A DNA stretch of 64,000 bases from Streptomyces morookaense (lineage in GTDB: Bacteria; Actinomycetota; Actinomycetes; Streptomycetales; Streptomycetaceae), in NCBI RefSeq assembly GCF_013030945.1, contig NZ_JABBXF010000004.1, positions 124,001-188,000 of the forward strand, read 5' to 3'. The notes below the pieces were generated by a model that was given only the letters and a program-made list of their open reading frames with translations, did not search any database and was not told where the DNA came from. Positions 42,953 through 53,502 of the stretch are shown here, piece by piece. The first letter of the stretch is position 1; the number at the start of each line of letters is the position of its first letter. Both the position numbers and the translations under genes were made by a program.

Positions 42953-42975
42953 GGCGCCGCCGGCGCCGCGGCGCC
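42953..42975. terminator. GC-rich dyad between convergent genes
   Basis: Overlapping inverted repeats GGCGCC-GCC-GGCGCC and GGCGCCGCGGCGCC lie in the 39-base gap between convergent stop codons. A bidirectional terminator is the simplest reading, although no U-run is present. Confidence 0.4.
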
Positions 42976-42990
42976 GATCGGCACGCCGGC

Positions 42991-43683
42991 CTACCGCTCC
43001 CCGGGCCCGGCGGTGCCCCCGTCCGCCGGGCCGCCGGTCCTGTCCACGCGCTGTGCCGCACGGTCCAGGCATGCGACGACCTCGTCGTCCCCGGTCTGCG
43101 AGAAGTCGCCGTAGAACTGGCCGATCGCGAAGAAGTCCCGCGGGGTGTGCAGGCTGATGGCGTCGTCGGCGTCCCCGCCCAGACGGGAGATCCACTCCGG
43201 CGGCGCCACGGGGACGGCCAGTACGACGCGTGCGGCGCCGCGGGCGCGGACGATCCGGCACGCCACCCGAGCCGTCGACCCTGTGGCCACACCGTCGTCG
43301 ACGACCAGAACCGTCCGGCCCTCGATCCCGACGGGCACCCGCCCCCTGCGGTACGTCCGGGCCCGGCGTTCCAGCACGGCGCGCTCGTCCTCCTCGACCC
43401 GCGCCAGCTCCTCCGGTGTGACGCCCGCCTGCCGCACCACGTCGTCGTTGATCACGCGCATGCCGTCCTCGCCGATGGCCCCCATGCCCACTTCGGGCTG
43501 GAAGGGCACGCCCAGCTTCCGCACCAGGCAGATGTCCAGAGGAGCCCCCAGAGCCGCGGCGACCTGCGCGGCGACCGGCACCCCGCCCCGGGGCAGTCCG
43601 AGCACCACGACCCGCCGGCCCTTGAACTCCTCCAGGCGGGCGGCGAGTTGGCGGCCTGCGTCGATCCGGTTCCGGAACAACAT
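42991..43683 (-). CDS. Type I phosphoribosyltransferase
   Basis: The protein has 230 residues. It begins with MLFRNRIDAGRQLAARLEEF, has an LGLPRGGVPVAAQVAAALGA strand-turn, and carries the PRPP loop VLVVDDGVATGST. These are typical of a widespread, poorly characterised phosphoribosyltransferase group often found beside stress genes. The ATG at 43683 sits upstream of an otherwise good fold. It is divergent (171 bases) from a PRPP synthetase, so substrate supply and use may be coordinately controlled. The acceptor base is unknown. Confidence 0.88.
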   Translation of the reverse strand: MLFRNRIDAGRQLAARLEEFKGRRVVVLGLPRGGVPVAAQVAAALGAPLDICLVRKLGVPFQPEVGMGAIGEDGMRVINDDVVRQAGVTPEELARVEEDERAVLERRARTYRRGRVPVGIEGRTVLVVDDGVATGSTARVACRIVRARGAARVVLAVPVAPPEWISRLGGDADDAISLHTPRDFFAIGQFYGDFSQTGDDEVVACLDRAAQRVDRTGGPADGGTAGPGER

Positions 43684-43854
43684 CTGCTGCCTCCTCGGGA
43701 CTCCTGATGCCATGGTGACTCTGTGCGTCCGCCCGTGGCCACTGGGAGCGGCCGCGACCGGTGCGTGTGGCAGGGCGCCCGAAGTCCGGGATGATGGAAG
43801 GCGGACGGTCCGCCAGGGGGCACCCCGGCTCGTGCGGTGTACAGGAGGACCACG

Positions 43855-44790
43855 ATGGGCGTTCGTGTCGTGGCGGGTACGGCGCACCCGGCCCTGGCCG
43901 GTGCTGTCGCGGCAACGCTGGGCGCGGTGTCGGTGGAATGCGAGCCGATGTGCTTTCCCGACGGGGAACTGCGGCCCGTCGTCGGCCATGTGCGCGGTGG
44001 CGACGTGTACGTGGTCCAGCCGACGGGACCTGCCGTCAACGAGTGTGTGATCGAGCTGCTCCTGCTCCTCGACGCGTGCCGCCGGGGCGGTGCGGACCGG
44101 ATCACCGCGGTGGTGCCGTACTTCGGCTACGCCCGGCAGGACCGCCGCACCCGGTCGGGGCAGCCGGTGGGCGCCCGGGTGATGGCCGAGGCGCTGGCTG
44201 CGGCCGGCGCGGACCGGATGCTCGTCGTGGACCCGCACACCGCCGCGCTGGAGGCCACGTGCGGTATCCCCGTGGACATGCTGACGGCCGTGCCGGTCCT
44301 CGCCGGTGCACTCGCGCAGGAGACCGCCGAGACGGCTGTGGTGGTGTCGCCGGATCTGGGTGCCGTCAAGCTGGCCGAGCACTACGCCGGGCGCCTGCGG
44401 CGGCCGGTCGCCGTGGTGCGCAAGACCCGGGTGTCGGGCATGAGCGTGCACGCCGAGGAACTGGTCGGTGACGTCGCGGGGCGGCCCGCGGTCATCGTGG
44501 ACGACATGATCAGCACGGGTGGCACGGTGGAAGCGGCCGTACAGGTCCTGCTCGGCCACGGGGCCGCTCCCGACATCACCGTGGCTGCCACCCACGGACT
44601 TCTGGCGGGGCCTGCGCGGGAACGACTCGGACACCTCCCGATCCGCCGCCTGTACGTCACGAACACCCTCGCGGTCGACGCAACGCCGGAGCTGCCGCTC
44701 CAGGTCCGGTCGGTGGCCTCGCTGCTCGCCGACGCCATCAACCGCCTGCACCACAGCGAACCCCTGGACTCTCTGCTGATGCGTACCTGA
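43855..44790 (+). CDS. prs: Ribose-phosphate pyrophosphokinase (PRPP synthetase)
   Basis: The protein has 311 residues. FPDGELRPVVGHVRGGDVYV, YFGYARQDRRTRSGQPV, VVDPHTAALEA and the PRPP-binding IVDDMISTGGTVEAA are the canonical motifs. It makes PRPP from ribose 5-phosphate and ATP. The sequence is more divergent than the housekeeping enzyme, for example lacking parts of the usual regulatory flexible loop, so it may be a paralogue. AGGAGG lies six bases before the ATG; an in-frame GTG six codons upstream is less likely. Confidence 0.9.
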   Translation: MGVRVVAGTAHPALAGAVAATLGAVSVECEPMCFPDGELRPVVGHVRGGDVYVVQPTGPAVNECVIELLLLLDACRRGGADRITAVVPYFGYARQDRRTRSGQPVGARVMAEALAAAGADRMLVVDPHTAALEATCGIPVDMLTAVPVLAGALAQETAETAVVVSPDLGAVKLAEHYAGRLRRPVAVVRKTRVSGMSVHAEELVGDVAGRPAVIVDDMISTGGTVEAAVQVLLGHGAAPDITVAATHGLLAGPARERLGHLPIRRLYVTNTLAVDATPELPLQVRSVASLLADAINRLHHSEPLDSLLMRT

Positions 44791-44874
44791 GGCTCGACGG
44801 GTGCGCGAAGCGAGCACGGTTCCGGTTCTCGCCCACCCGCCCCCCGGGCGCCGCACGGACGGAGCCCGCTCCCC

Positions 44875-44894
44875 GGGCCGTCATCGAACGGCCC
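44875..44894. promoter_or_regulatory. Perfect inverted repeat upstream of the V/A-ATPase operon
   Basis: GGGCCGT-CATCGA-ACGGCCC has perfect 7-base arms and a 6-base spacer. It ends 91 bases before the ATG at 44985 in an otherwise featureless 194-base gap. A dimeric regulator site is plausible. It shares GGNCC half-sites with the palindromes elsewhere but has wider spacing. Confidence 0.45.
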
Positions 44895-44984
44895 AACCCG
44901 GAGTGCCGCCCCCTCCTGCAGGTGGCGAGAGTGGAGGCGGCAGCCGAGGCGACGGTGGCGCATGTTCCGGAAGGAGGGGCAGGT

Positions 44985-45485
44985 ATGGCCGGGTTCCGCG
45001 ACTTCCTGGCACGGTTCCGCCCCGCCGGAGCTCCGGGGGCCGTCACCGGAATCCCCGCCGACCGTTCGGAGGAGGTGACGGCCGAGCTGCAGCGGCCCCT
45101 GTCGCAGCTCGATGCCGCAGCCGCAGAGGCCCGGGCCGTCCGCGAGGCCGCGGCGGCGGAGGCCGAGCGGATCCGGAGCCGCGGCCGGCAGCGGGCGGAG
45201 GGGATCACGGAACGGGCCAGGGCGGAGGCCGGCCGCGTCCGGCGGGAGGCGGCCGACGCGGCGCGTGCGGCCGCCGCCGTGCACGCCGCGGAAGCGGCCG
45301 CAGCCGGGGAACGCGACGCCGCTCTCACGCGGCGCCGGGCGCAGGAGCGTCTGCCGGCACTGGCCGACCGCGTGGTGGCGGACGTACTGCGGGACATCGC
45401 GGCGTACCCGGCCCGTCCCCCTGCACCGGCCGACGACCCGGACGGAGGGAGGGGCCGGTGGGAGCGGGACGGGTCGCCGGAGTGA
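44985..45485 (+). CDS. V/A-ATPase peripheral-stalk (subunit G/H-type) coiled-coil protein
   Basis: The protein has 166 residues. After about 35 residues there is a long Ala/Arg/Glu coiled coil (AAAAEARAVREAAAAEAERI and RAEGITERARAEAGRVRREA). A C-terminal ERLPALADRVVADVLRDIAA resembles the distal end of peripheral stalk subunits. It is the first gene of the V/A-ATPase operon, where Thermus also has subunit G. The ATG at 44985 has GGAGGGG upstream. It could form the right-handed coiled coil with subunit E. Confidence 0.7.
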   Translation: MAGFRDFLARFRPAGAPGAVTGIPADRSEEVTAELQRPLSQLDAAAAEARAVREAAAAEAERIRSRGRQRAEGITERARAEAGRVRREAADAARAAAAVHAAEAAAAGERDAALTRRRAQERLPALADRVVADVLRDIAAYPARPPAPADDPDGGRGRWERDGSPE

Positions 45486-46367
45486 CCCGCGCCAAGGCCG
45501 TCCTCTCCAGACGCCTCGGGGCCTCCGGAGCGCGGGACATCGCGGCCTCCGGAACACCGGCCGGGGCTCTGCGGCGCCTGACGGACTCTCCGTACCGGCG
45601 AGGCGTCGACGCCGGAGCCACCCTGGAAGAAGCCCAACGCGCCGTGACCTCCACCCTGTTGTGGAATCTCCGGGTCCTCGCCGGATGGCAGCCCAGGGAC
45701 GGAGTGAACGCGCTGCGGGTGCTCGCCGCCGGATTCGAGATCGCCAACGTGCGCGACCTGCTCCGTGCGTCGGCAGGGGCGGACAGCCCGCCGCCGTACC
45801 GCCTGCGGGCGTTGGCGACCGCCTGGCCGCGCATCTCCCGGGCCCGTACGAACACCGGCGTGCGCGCCGCACTCGCCGCGTCACCCTGGGGGGACCCGGG
45901 GGCGGACTCGCCCGCCGCCCTGGTCACCGGGATGCGGATCTCGGCCGCGGTCCGCATGGCGTCCACCGTGCCCTGCGCCGGGGACTGGGCCGCGGGCCGC
46001 GCCGCGCTGCTCGTGGCCCGCGAACGGTTCGTCAGCGGCCGCCGGCTGACGGAGCCGTCGGCACGCCGGGCCTCCCGCCTGCTCGGCCCGGAGGCCGTAC
46101 GTGCCCCGTCCTTCCCCGAATTCCGGCGCCTGTTGCCGCGCGCCGCCCGCTGGGCGACCGAGGGCGCCGGCAGGGCCGAGGACCTGTGGCGCGCCGAGGC
46201 GCACTGGTGGAAGCGGATCGAACAGGACGGCCTCGCCCTGGCCCGGCGCTCCGGCTACGGCATCGAGCCCGTCGTGGGGGCCGTGGCCGTCCTCTCGGCG
46301 GACGCCTGGCGGGTGCGCGGCGCTCTCGAACTGGCGGCCCGCGGAGGACCGGCCGGGGAGGCCGACG

Positions 46368-46381
<14 letters not shown>
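45458..46381 (+). CDS. atpC: V/A-type ATPase subunit C (central-stalk socket)
   Basis: The protein has 307 residues and is all helical. TSTLLWNLRVLAGWQPRDGV and LAAGFEIANVRDLLRASAGA match the V-ATPase AC39/C subunit, which links the central stalk to the membrane rotor; a C-terminal GYGIEPVVGAVAVLSADAWR also fits. The GTG at 45458 has GGAGGGAGGGG just upstream and overlaps the previous gene by 28 bases; a GTG at 45482 (GTGA overlap) is the alternative. Divergence is high, but the location in the operon settles the identity. Confidence 0.82.
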
Positions 46382-48184
<1,803 letters not shown>

Positions 48185-48198
48185 GGCGGGCGTCGGCC

Positions 48199-48420
48199 GT
48201 GGGCACGGTGGTCGCCGTGGGCGAGGAGACCGGGGTGGCGGGGTTCGCGCTGGCCGGTGCCGTGCTCCGCCCGGCCGCGCAGGCGGAGGAGGTCCGGGCC
48301 GTGTGGCGGTCCCTGCCCGCCGGCACCTCCCTGGTGATCCTCACACCGGCCGCCGCCGAGGCCCTCGGCGACGAGGCCCTGGAATGCCGCGACCCGCTGA
48401 CCGTGGTGATGCCGCCATGA
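48199..48420 (+). CDS. atpF: V/A-type ATPase subunit F (short)
   Basis: The protein has 73 residues. VVAVGEETGVAGFALAGAVL corresponds to the GDxDTVLGFRLAG start of subunit F, and SLVILTPAAAEAL to its central strand-helix. Most F subunits are about 100 residues, so the C-terminal helix that reaches the catalytic hexamer is missing or reduced. That may alter regulation of hydrolysis. The GTG at 48199 follows GAGGCGGG. The stop overlaps the subunit E ATG (ATGA). Confidence 0.75.
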   Translation: MGTVVAVGEETGVAGFALAGAVLRPAAQAEEVRAVWRSLPAGTSLVILTPAAAEALGDEALECRDPLTVVMPP

Positions 48421-48938
48421 CCGGGCCGGTCCAGGACGCGGGCGCGCTCGGCCCCGTACGCGCCGAACTGCTGCGCACCGCCCGGGCGGAGGGCGAGGCG
48501 CAGCTCGCCCGGGCGCGCGAGGAGGCCGCCGCGGCGGTCCGCGAGGCCCGGGCCGCGGCGGAGGAGATCCTCGCCGCCGCCCGTCGCCGGGGCGCCGCGG
48601 ACGGTGCCGCGGCAGCGGCTGCCGAACTGGCCGGGGCCCGGCGCGCGGCGCGGCATCTGCTGCTCACCGCCCGGCGTGACGCCTACGACCAGCTGTGCGA
48701 CTGCGTCGTGCAGCAGGTACGGGACCTGAGACGCAGCACGGACTACCCGCGTCTGCGCCGTCGGCTGGAGGCACGGGCCAGGGCGCTCCTGGGGCCGGGC
48801 GCCTCGCTCACCGAACCGTCCGGCGGCGGGGTGCTCGCCCTGGCCCCGGGGCGCCGCGTCGATCTCACCCTGGAGGCCGTGGCCGCCCGTGCGCTGGACC
48901 GGCTGGGCCCGGAGGCGGAGGATCTGTGGACGCCCTGA
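48417..48938 (+). CDS. atpE: V/A-type ATPase subunit E (peripheral stalk)
   Basis: The protein has 173 residues. The N-terminal coiled coil (LLRTARAEGEAQLARAREEA through EEILAAARRRGA) is followed by HLLLTARRDAYDQLCDCVVQ and a C-terminal globular part, the arrangement of subunit E. It pairs with the first gene of the operon to form a stator stalk. The ATG overlaps the subunit F stop, and the 3' end overlaps subunit A by 13 bases. Confidence 0.8.
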   Translation: MTGPVQDAGALGPVRAELLRTARAEGEAQLARAREEAAAAVREARAAAEEILAAARRRGAADGAAAAAAELAGARRAARHLLLTARRDAYDQLCDCVVQQVRDLRRSTDYPRLRRRLEARARALLGPGASLTEPSGGGVLALAPGRRVDLTLEAVAARALDRLGPEAEDLWTP

Positions 48939-50692
48939 CCGCGGCCGGACCACCGGAGTCCGGGCCGGGCCCCGCCACGATCGTGCGCGTCGCGGGCCCG
49001 CTGGTCGAACTGACGTGCTCCGGTGGTGTCGCGATGCACGATCTGGTCCGCCTCGGACGGGCGGGGCTGCTCGGCGAAGTGGTGGCGATCGGCCGCGACA
49101 CGGCGACCGTTCAGGCGTACGAGTACACCGGGGGCCTGGCTCCGGGCCACGCGGCCCTGCCCCGGGGCCGTCCGCTGACGGCCCTGCTGGGTCCCCATCT
49201 GCTCGGCGGGGTCTTCGACGGGCTGCTGCGCCCGCTCTCCGGCGCCGGCGACCGGCTCGTACCCGGCCTGGCGCCCGAGCCCTCCCGGGACGACGGCCTG
49301 TCGTTCTCCCCGCGGATGCGGGCGGGCGACGAGGCCGGCGAGGGGGCCGTGCTCGGCGAGGCCGGCGGCCCGGGACCCGTGCCGTTCCGGGTTCTCGTCC
49401 CCCCGGGCGCCGGCGGAACGGTGACCTGGATCGCCCCCGAGGGGCGCTGCTCCACCCGGGAGCCGGTCGCCCGGGTGGGCCGGACAGACGTGTCCCTCAC
49501 GACCGAGTGGCCGGTCCGCACGCCGCGGCCGGTGCGCGAGAGGGTTCCGGCGCGCGAGGCGCTGCACACCGGCCAGCGCGTCATCGATCTGCTGTTCCCG
49601 GTGGCCAAGGGCGGCACCGTCGCCGTGCCGGGCGGTTTCGGGACGGGCAAGACCGTCCTGCTGCAACAGATCGCCAAGTGGAGCGACGCCGACGTCATCG
49701 TCTACGTCGGGTGCGGGGAGCGCGGCAACGAAATGGCCGACCTCCTCACGGAGTTCGCCGGCCTGGAGGACCCCCGCACCGGCGGCCGGCTCGTCGACCG
49801 CACCGTCACCATCGCCAACACCTCCAACATGCCGATGATGGCCCGCGAGACGAGCATCCACACCGGCGTCACGGTCGCCGAGTACTTCCGCGACATGGGC
49901 CTCGACGTGGTCGTCATCGCCGACTCGACGTCCCGCTGGGCCGAGGCCCTGCGCGAGTTCGCCTCGCGCACCGGGGCCCTGCCCGCCGAGGAGGGGTACC
50001 CGGCCGAACTGGCCTCCGCCATCGCCGCGTTCTACGAGCGGGCGGGAGCGGTGACGACCCTCGGCGGCACGCGCGGCTCCGTCACCGTCATCGGAGCGGT
50101 CTCCCCGCCCGGGGGAGACATGACGGAGCCCGTCACGGCGCACACCGAACGATTCGTGCGCTGCCTGTGGGTCCTCGACCGCGACCTCGCCTACGCCCGG
50201 CACTATCCGGCCGTCTCCTGGGCGGGCTCCTTCTCCCGCGACGCCGACGTCCTCGACGCCGGGCGGGCACGGCCGGGGGACACCGCCGCCCCCGCCCCGC
50301 CCCCGGGCCGGGCGCGGGTCGCCGCCCTGCTGGCGGAAGCGGACCGGCTCGCCGGACTCGTCGACCTCGTCGGCATCACCGCGCTTCCCGCCCGGGAACG
50401 CATCAGCGTGCTGGCCGGCCGGCTGATCCGTGAGGGACTCCTCCAGCAGAGCGCACTCTCCGCCCGGGACGCCTTCTGCACACCGGAGAAGACGGCGGCG
50501 CTGGTCGATGCCACGCTCGCCGTCGTCGACCAGTGCACGCGGCTCGTCGACGCGGGCGTCGCCGTGACCGCGGTGGAGGAAACGGACTTCACCCCGCTCC
50601 TGCGGGCACGGGAGGAGACCGGCCCCGGCGACGCGGCGGGCGTGGCGGACCGGCGGGACGCCATGCTCGGCCGGCTGAGGGCGCTGCGATGA
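48926..50692 (+). CDS. atpA: V/A-type ATPase catalytic subunit A
   Basis: The protein has 588 residues. Residues about 110-190 form the non-homologous insert typical of A subunits, with WPVRTPRPVRERVPAREALH and TGQRVIDLLFPVAKGGTVAV following. Walker A is PGGFGTGKTVLL with Lys at about 242, the catalytic Glu is in YVGCGERGNEMADLL, and VIADSTSRWAEALREFASRT plus AVSPPGGDMTEPV complete the nucleotide site. All residues needed for catalysis seem present. The GTG at 48926 overlaps subunit E; the stop overlaps subunit B (ATGA). It is strongly of the vacuolar/archaeal type, not F1. Confidence 0.96.
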   Translation: MDALTAAGPPESGPGPATIVRVAGPLVELTCSGGVAMHDLVRLGRAGLLGEVVAIGRDTATVQAYEYTGGLAPGHAALPRGRPLTALLGPHLLGGVFDGLLRPLSGAGDRLVPGLAPEPSRDDGLSFSPRMRAGDEAGEGAVLGEAGGPGPVPFRVLVPPGAGGTVTWIAPEGRCSTREPVARVGRTDVSLTTEWPVRTPRPVRERVPAREALHTGQRVIDLLFPVAKGGTVAVPGGFGTGKTVLLQQIAKWSDADVIVYVGCGERGNEMADLLTEFAGLEDPRTGGRLVDRTVTIANTSNMPMMARETSIHTGVTVAEYFRDMGLDVVVIADSTSRWAEALREFASRTGALPAEEGYPAELASAIAAFYERAGAVTTLGGTRGSVTVIGAVSPPGGDMTEPVTAHTERFVRCLWVLDRDLAYARHYPAVSWAGSFSRDADVLDAGRARPGDTAAPAPPPGRARVAALLAEADRLAGLVDLVGITALPARERISVLAGRLIREGLLQQSALSARDAFCTPEKTAALVDATLAVVDQCTRLVDAGVAVTAVEETDFTPLLRAREETGPGDAAGVADRRDAMLGRLRALR

Positions 50693-52074
50693 CCCGTTGG
50701 AGCGAGACCGAGTACACCACCGTGCGCGAGCTGCGCGGCCCGCTGGCCGTCGTCCAGGGAGTCGGAGGAGTGGGCTGGGACGAGTACGCCCGTCTCACCC
50801 TCGCATCCGGCGAACGGCGCCACGGCCTCGTCCTGGAGGCCGACCGGGACCTCGCCGTCGTCCAGGTCTTCGAGGGCACCTCGGGCATGGACCCCGGGGG
50901 CCTGCGCGTCTCCTTCGCGGGCACCCCGCTGCGCATCCCCGTCGGGGACGGATGGCTGGGGCGGGTCTGCAACGGCCGCGGCGAGCCGCTGGACGGCGGA
51001 CCGCCGGTCCTCGCCCCCACGAGCGCCCCCGTGAACGGAACCCCCGTCAACCCGGTCCGCCGCCGGCCGCCCGCCGAGCCCGTTCTGACCGGTGTGGGTG
51101 TCATCGACGTCCTCACCACGCTGGTCCGCGGGCAGAAACTCCCCGTCTTCTCCGCCGCCGGACTGCCGCACCTGCGGCTGGCGACCCAGATCGCGGCCCA
51201 GGCGAGCACGGAGGGCGAGGCGTTCAGCGTCGTCTTCGCCGGCATGGGCCTCACGCACGCGGACGCCGACTTCGCCCGGGACGCGCTGGAACCACGGGCC
51301 GCCGCCGGTGAGCTGGTGCTGCTGCTCAACACCGCCGACGCGCCGGTCATCGAACGGATCCTCACCCCGCGCCTGGCCCTCACGGTCGCCGAGCACCTCG
51401 CCTTCACGGGCGGCAGGCACGTCCTGGTCGTCATGACGGACATGACCTCCTACGCCGAGGCGCTGCGCGAGGTGTCGGCCGCCCGGGGCGAGGTGCCCGC
51501 CCGGCGTGCCTACCCCGGCTACCTCTACAGCGACCTCGCCTCGCTGTACGAGCGCTGCGGCCGGATCCACGGGCTGCCCGGATCCGTGACCGTGCTCCCC
51601 GTCCTCACCATGCCGGGCGGGGACATCACCCACCCGGTGCCGGACTTGACCGGTTACATCACCGAGGGACAGATCGTGCTCTCCCGCGAGATGCACGCCC
51701 GTGGCGTCTACCCGCCGGTGGACGTCCTGTCCTCGCTGTCCCGGCTGATGCGCAAGGGCGCCGGTGAGGGCCGCACCCGTGGCGACCACCTCGACGTCGC
51801 CGCACAGCTGATCGCCGCCATGGCCAGGGCCCGGGAGGTCCGCGAACTGGCCGACCTCGTCGGCCGCGCCGCGCTGAGCCCGGCCGACCTCCGGCACCTG
51901 GAGCTGGAGGAGAAGTTCGGCGGTCTCTTCGCCTCCCAGGGACAGGAGGAGCTCCGCACGCTCGACGACGCCATGGACCGCGCCTGGGAGGTGCTGCTCA
52001 CCCTGCCGCGGAGTCAACTGGCCATGCTCCCGGGCGATTTGCTCGACGCCCACGGTGCCGGGGAGGCACGATGA
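50689..52074 (+). CDS. atpB: V/A-type ATPase non-catalytic subunit B
   Basis: The protein has 461 residues. TVRELRGPLAVVQGVGGVGW starts the barrel; GWLGRVCNGRGEPLDGGP and VRGQKLPVFSAAGLPHLRLA follow. The P-loop is absent, as in all B subunits. MTDMTSYAEALREVSAARGE and LPVLTMPGGDITHPVPDLTG are near-invariant family blocks. It alternates with subunit A in the hexamer. The ATG overlaps subunit A, and the stop overlaps subunit D (ATGA). Confidence 0.96.
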   Translation: MTRWSETEYTTVRELRGPLAVVQGVGGVGWDEYARLTLASGERRHGLVLEADRDLAVVQVFEGTSGMDPGGLRVSFAGTPLRIPVGDGWLGRVCNGRGEPLDGGPPVLAPTSAPVNGTPVNPVRRRPPAEPVLTGVGVIDVLTTLVRGQKLPVFSAAGLPHLRLATQIAAQASTEGEAFSVVFAGMGLTHADADFARDALEPRAAAGELVLLLNTADAPVIERILTPRLALTVAEHLAFTGGRHVLVVMTDMTSYAEALREVSAARGEVPARRAYPGYLYSDLASLYERCGRIHGLPGSVTVLPVLTMPGGDITHPVPDLTGYITEGQIVLSREMHARGVYPPVDVLSSLSRLMRKGAGEGRTRGDHLDVAAQLIAAMARAREVRELADLVGRAALSPADLRHLELEEKFGGLFASQGQEELRTLDDAMDRAWEVLLTLPRSQLAMLPGDLLDAHGAGEAR

Positions 52075-52700
52075 CCACCCCCCACCGGATCCCGCCCGGT
52101 CGCGCGGGACGTCTGCATCTCCGGCGCCGGCACGCGACCGCCACCCGGGCGGCGGACCTGCTGGAGCGGAAGCTGCGGGTGCTCCTGGCCGAGCACCGGC
52201 GCCTGCTGGAAGCGGAGGAGGAGACCCGCCGGGCCTGGCACGAAAAACTGCGCGCAGCCGGCACCTGGCTCTCCCGGGGCCTGCAGCTGGGCGGGGAGCA
52301 GGCCCTGGCCACGGCGGCCCTGCCGGGCCGGGCCGAGGTCACCGTCGAATGGACCACGACCATGGGCGCGCACCATCCCGCCCGGGCGGCCGTCGCCCCC
52401 GCCGTCCGGACCCCGTCGGAGCCGGCCCCCGGCAACACGGCCCTGGCCCGGGCGGAAGCCGCCTATGGCGACGCGCTGCGGGCAGCCGCCGCGCACGCCG
52501 TCGCCCGGGCCGCGGCCCGGGCCGTGGGCGAGGAGGTCCTGACGACCCGCCAGCGCATCCGCGCGCTGCGCCGGAACTGGCTCCCCCGCCTGGAACACGC
52601 CCTGGCCGCCGTCGAACTGGCCCTGGAGGAGGGCGAGCGCGAGGACACGGTGCGACTGCGCTGGGCGGCCGGCCGCCGCCCCGGGACGGGCCCCGGCTGA
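52071..52700 (+). CDS. atpD: V/A-type ATPase subunit D (central rotor shaft)
   Basis: The protein has 209 residues, a long antiparallel coiled coil. It starts IPPGRAGRLHLRRRHATATR and ADLLERKLRVLLAE (subunit D signature: P-T-K-x3-L-x3-L-x3-x-G-x2-L-L-K-x-K). It ends TRQRIRALRRNWLPRLEHAL, equivalent to the conserved R-R-V-N-A-L-E block. It transmits rotation from the K ring to the A/B hexamer. It is the last gene of the operon and is convergent with the HTH gene, 19 bases apart. Confidence 0.9.
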   Translation: MTTPHRIPPGRAGRLHLRRRHATATRAADLLERKLRVLLAEHRRLLEAEEETRRAWHEKLRAAGTWLSRGLQLGGEQALATAALPGRAEVTVEWTTTMGAHHPARAAVAPAVRTPSEPAPGNTALARAEAAYGDALRAAAAHAVARAAARAVGEEVLTTRQRIRALRRNWLPRLEHALAAVELALEEGEREDTVRLRWAAGRRPGTGPG

Positions 52701-52719
52701 AGGCCGGGGGAGCGCGACC

Positions 52720-53412
52720 TCACCGAGGGCCCGTGGCGACACGGATGGTGCGCCCGCTGACCCGCGCCGGAACGATGCGGATCCACAGGCTCCGTACCCC
52801 GCCGGCCCACGGTTCCGCCCCCGGTCGTTCCGACAGGGACCGGACCGCGTCGGGATCGGTCACGTGATCCGCGCTCCCGGTCACGAGGACGCTCCAGCCG
52901 TTCTTCAGCTGTTCGTCGATGTGGTCGGTCTCGAAGGCCAGCCGGCTCCCGGCGGGCGCGGCCGCCGCACCTCCGGGATCCGTGCGGTAGACGACGGTGC
53001 GCGCGTCGACCAGGAAGTTGACGGGCAGCACCACGGGGCCGGCGTCCGTCGACAGGCCCAGGCGGCCGATGCCGTGGGTGCCGAGCCTGTTCCAGCACTC
53101 ACGCTCCGTGAGCTGCATGAGGACCGGATGGGGCGCCGCCGGCGACCGGCCCGGCGCGGCGTCGCGGCGGCCCTCCACCAGGTCCTCGTAGGGCATCTCC
53201 AGCGTGGCGGCCAGCCGCATGAGGGCGGCGGGGTCGAAATCGCCGCCCATCGCCTCCAGATGGCGCAGGTACGCGACGGACATGCCGGCGCGCTCGGCCG
53301 CCTCTTCCCGTGTCATCCCGAGCTGCTCGCGCCGCAGCGTCGCACGGGTCGCCATGCTGTCGCCGCGGGACGATGCGGCGGCCGCGCCGCCGGGTTGCTC
53401 TTCGCCGTGCAC
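52720..53412 (-). CDS. Helix-turn-helix plus pyridoxamine-5'-phosphate-oxidase-like protein
   Basis: The protein has 230 residues. The HTH is at about 25-75 (LRREQLGMTREEAAERAGMS and VAYLRHLE). The rest is a split-barrel flavin/F420-binding-type domain with LTERECWNRLGTHGIGRLGL, VLPVNFLVDARTVVYRTD and GWSVLVTGSADHV. This combination is common in actinobacterial stress clusters and could be a redox-responsive regulator. The GTG at 53412 has GGAGGAG upstream; an internal ATG just before the HTH is an alternative start. Confidence 0.85.
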   Translation of the reverse strand: MHGEEQPGGAAAASSRGDSMATRATLRREQLGMTREEAAERAGMSVAYLRHLEAMGGDFDPAALMRLAATLEMPYEDLVEGRRDAAPGRSPAAPHPVLMQLTERECWNRLGTHGIGRLGLSTDAGPVVLPVNFLVDARTVVYRTDPGGAAAAPAGSRLAFETDHIDEQLKNGWSVLVTGSADHVTDPDAVRSLSERPGAEPWAGGVRSLWIRIVPARVSGRTIRVATGPR

Positions 53413-53502
53413 GGCCGCTCCTCCGCCGCTCGCCCGTCAGTGTCTCCAGACGATCAGACAGGGCGGCGTCGTGCCAGCGCTGCTCGGCCGTTCAGCGGGG
53501 TG

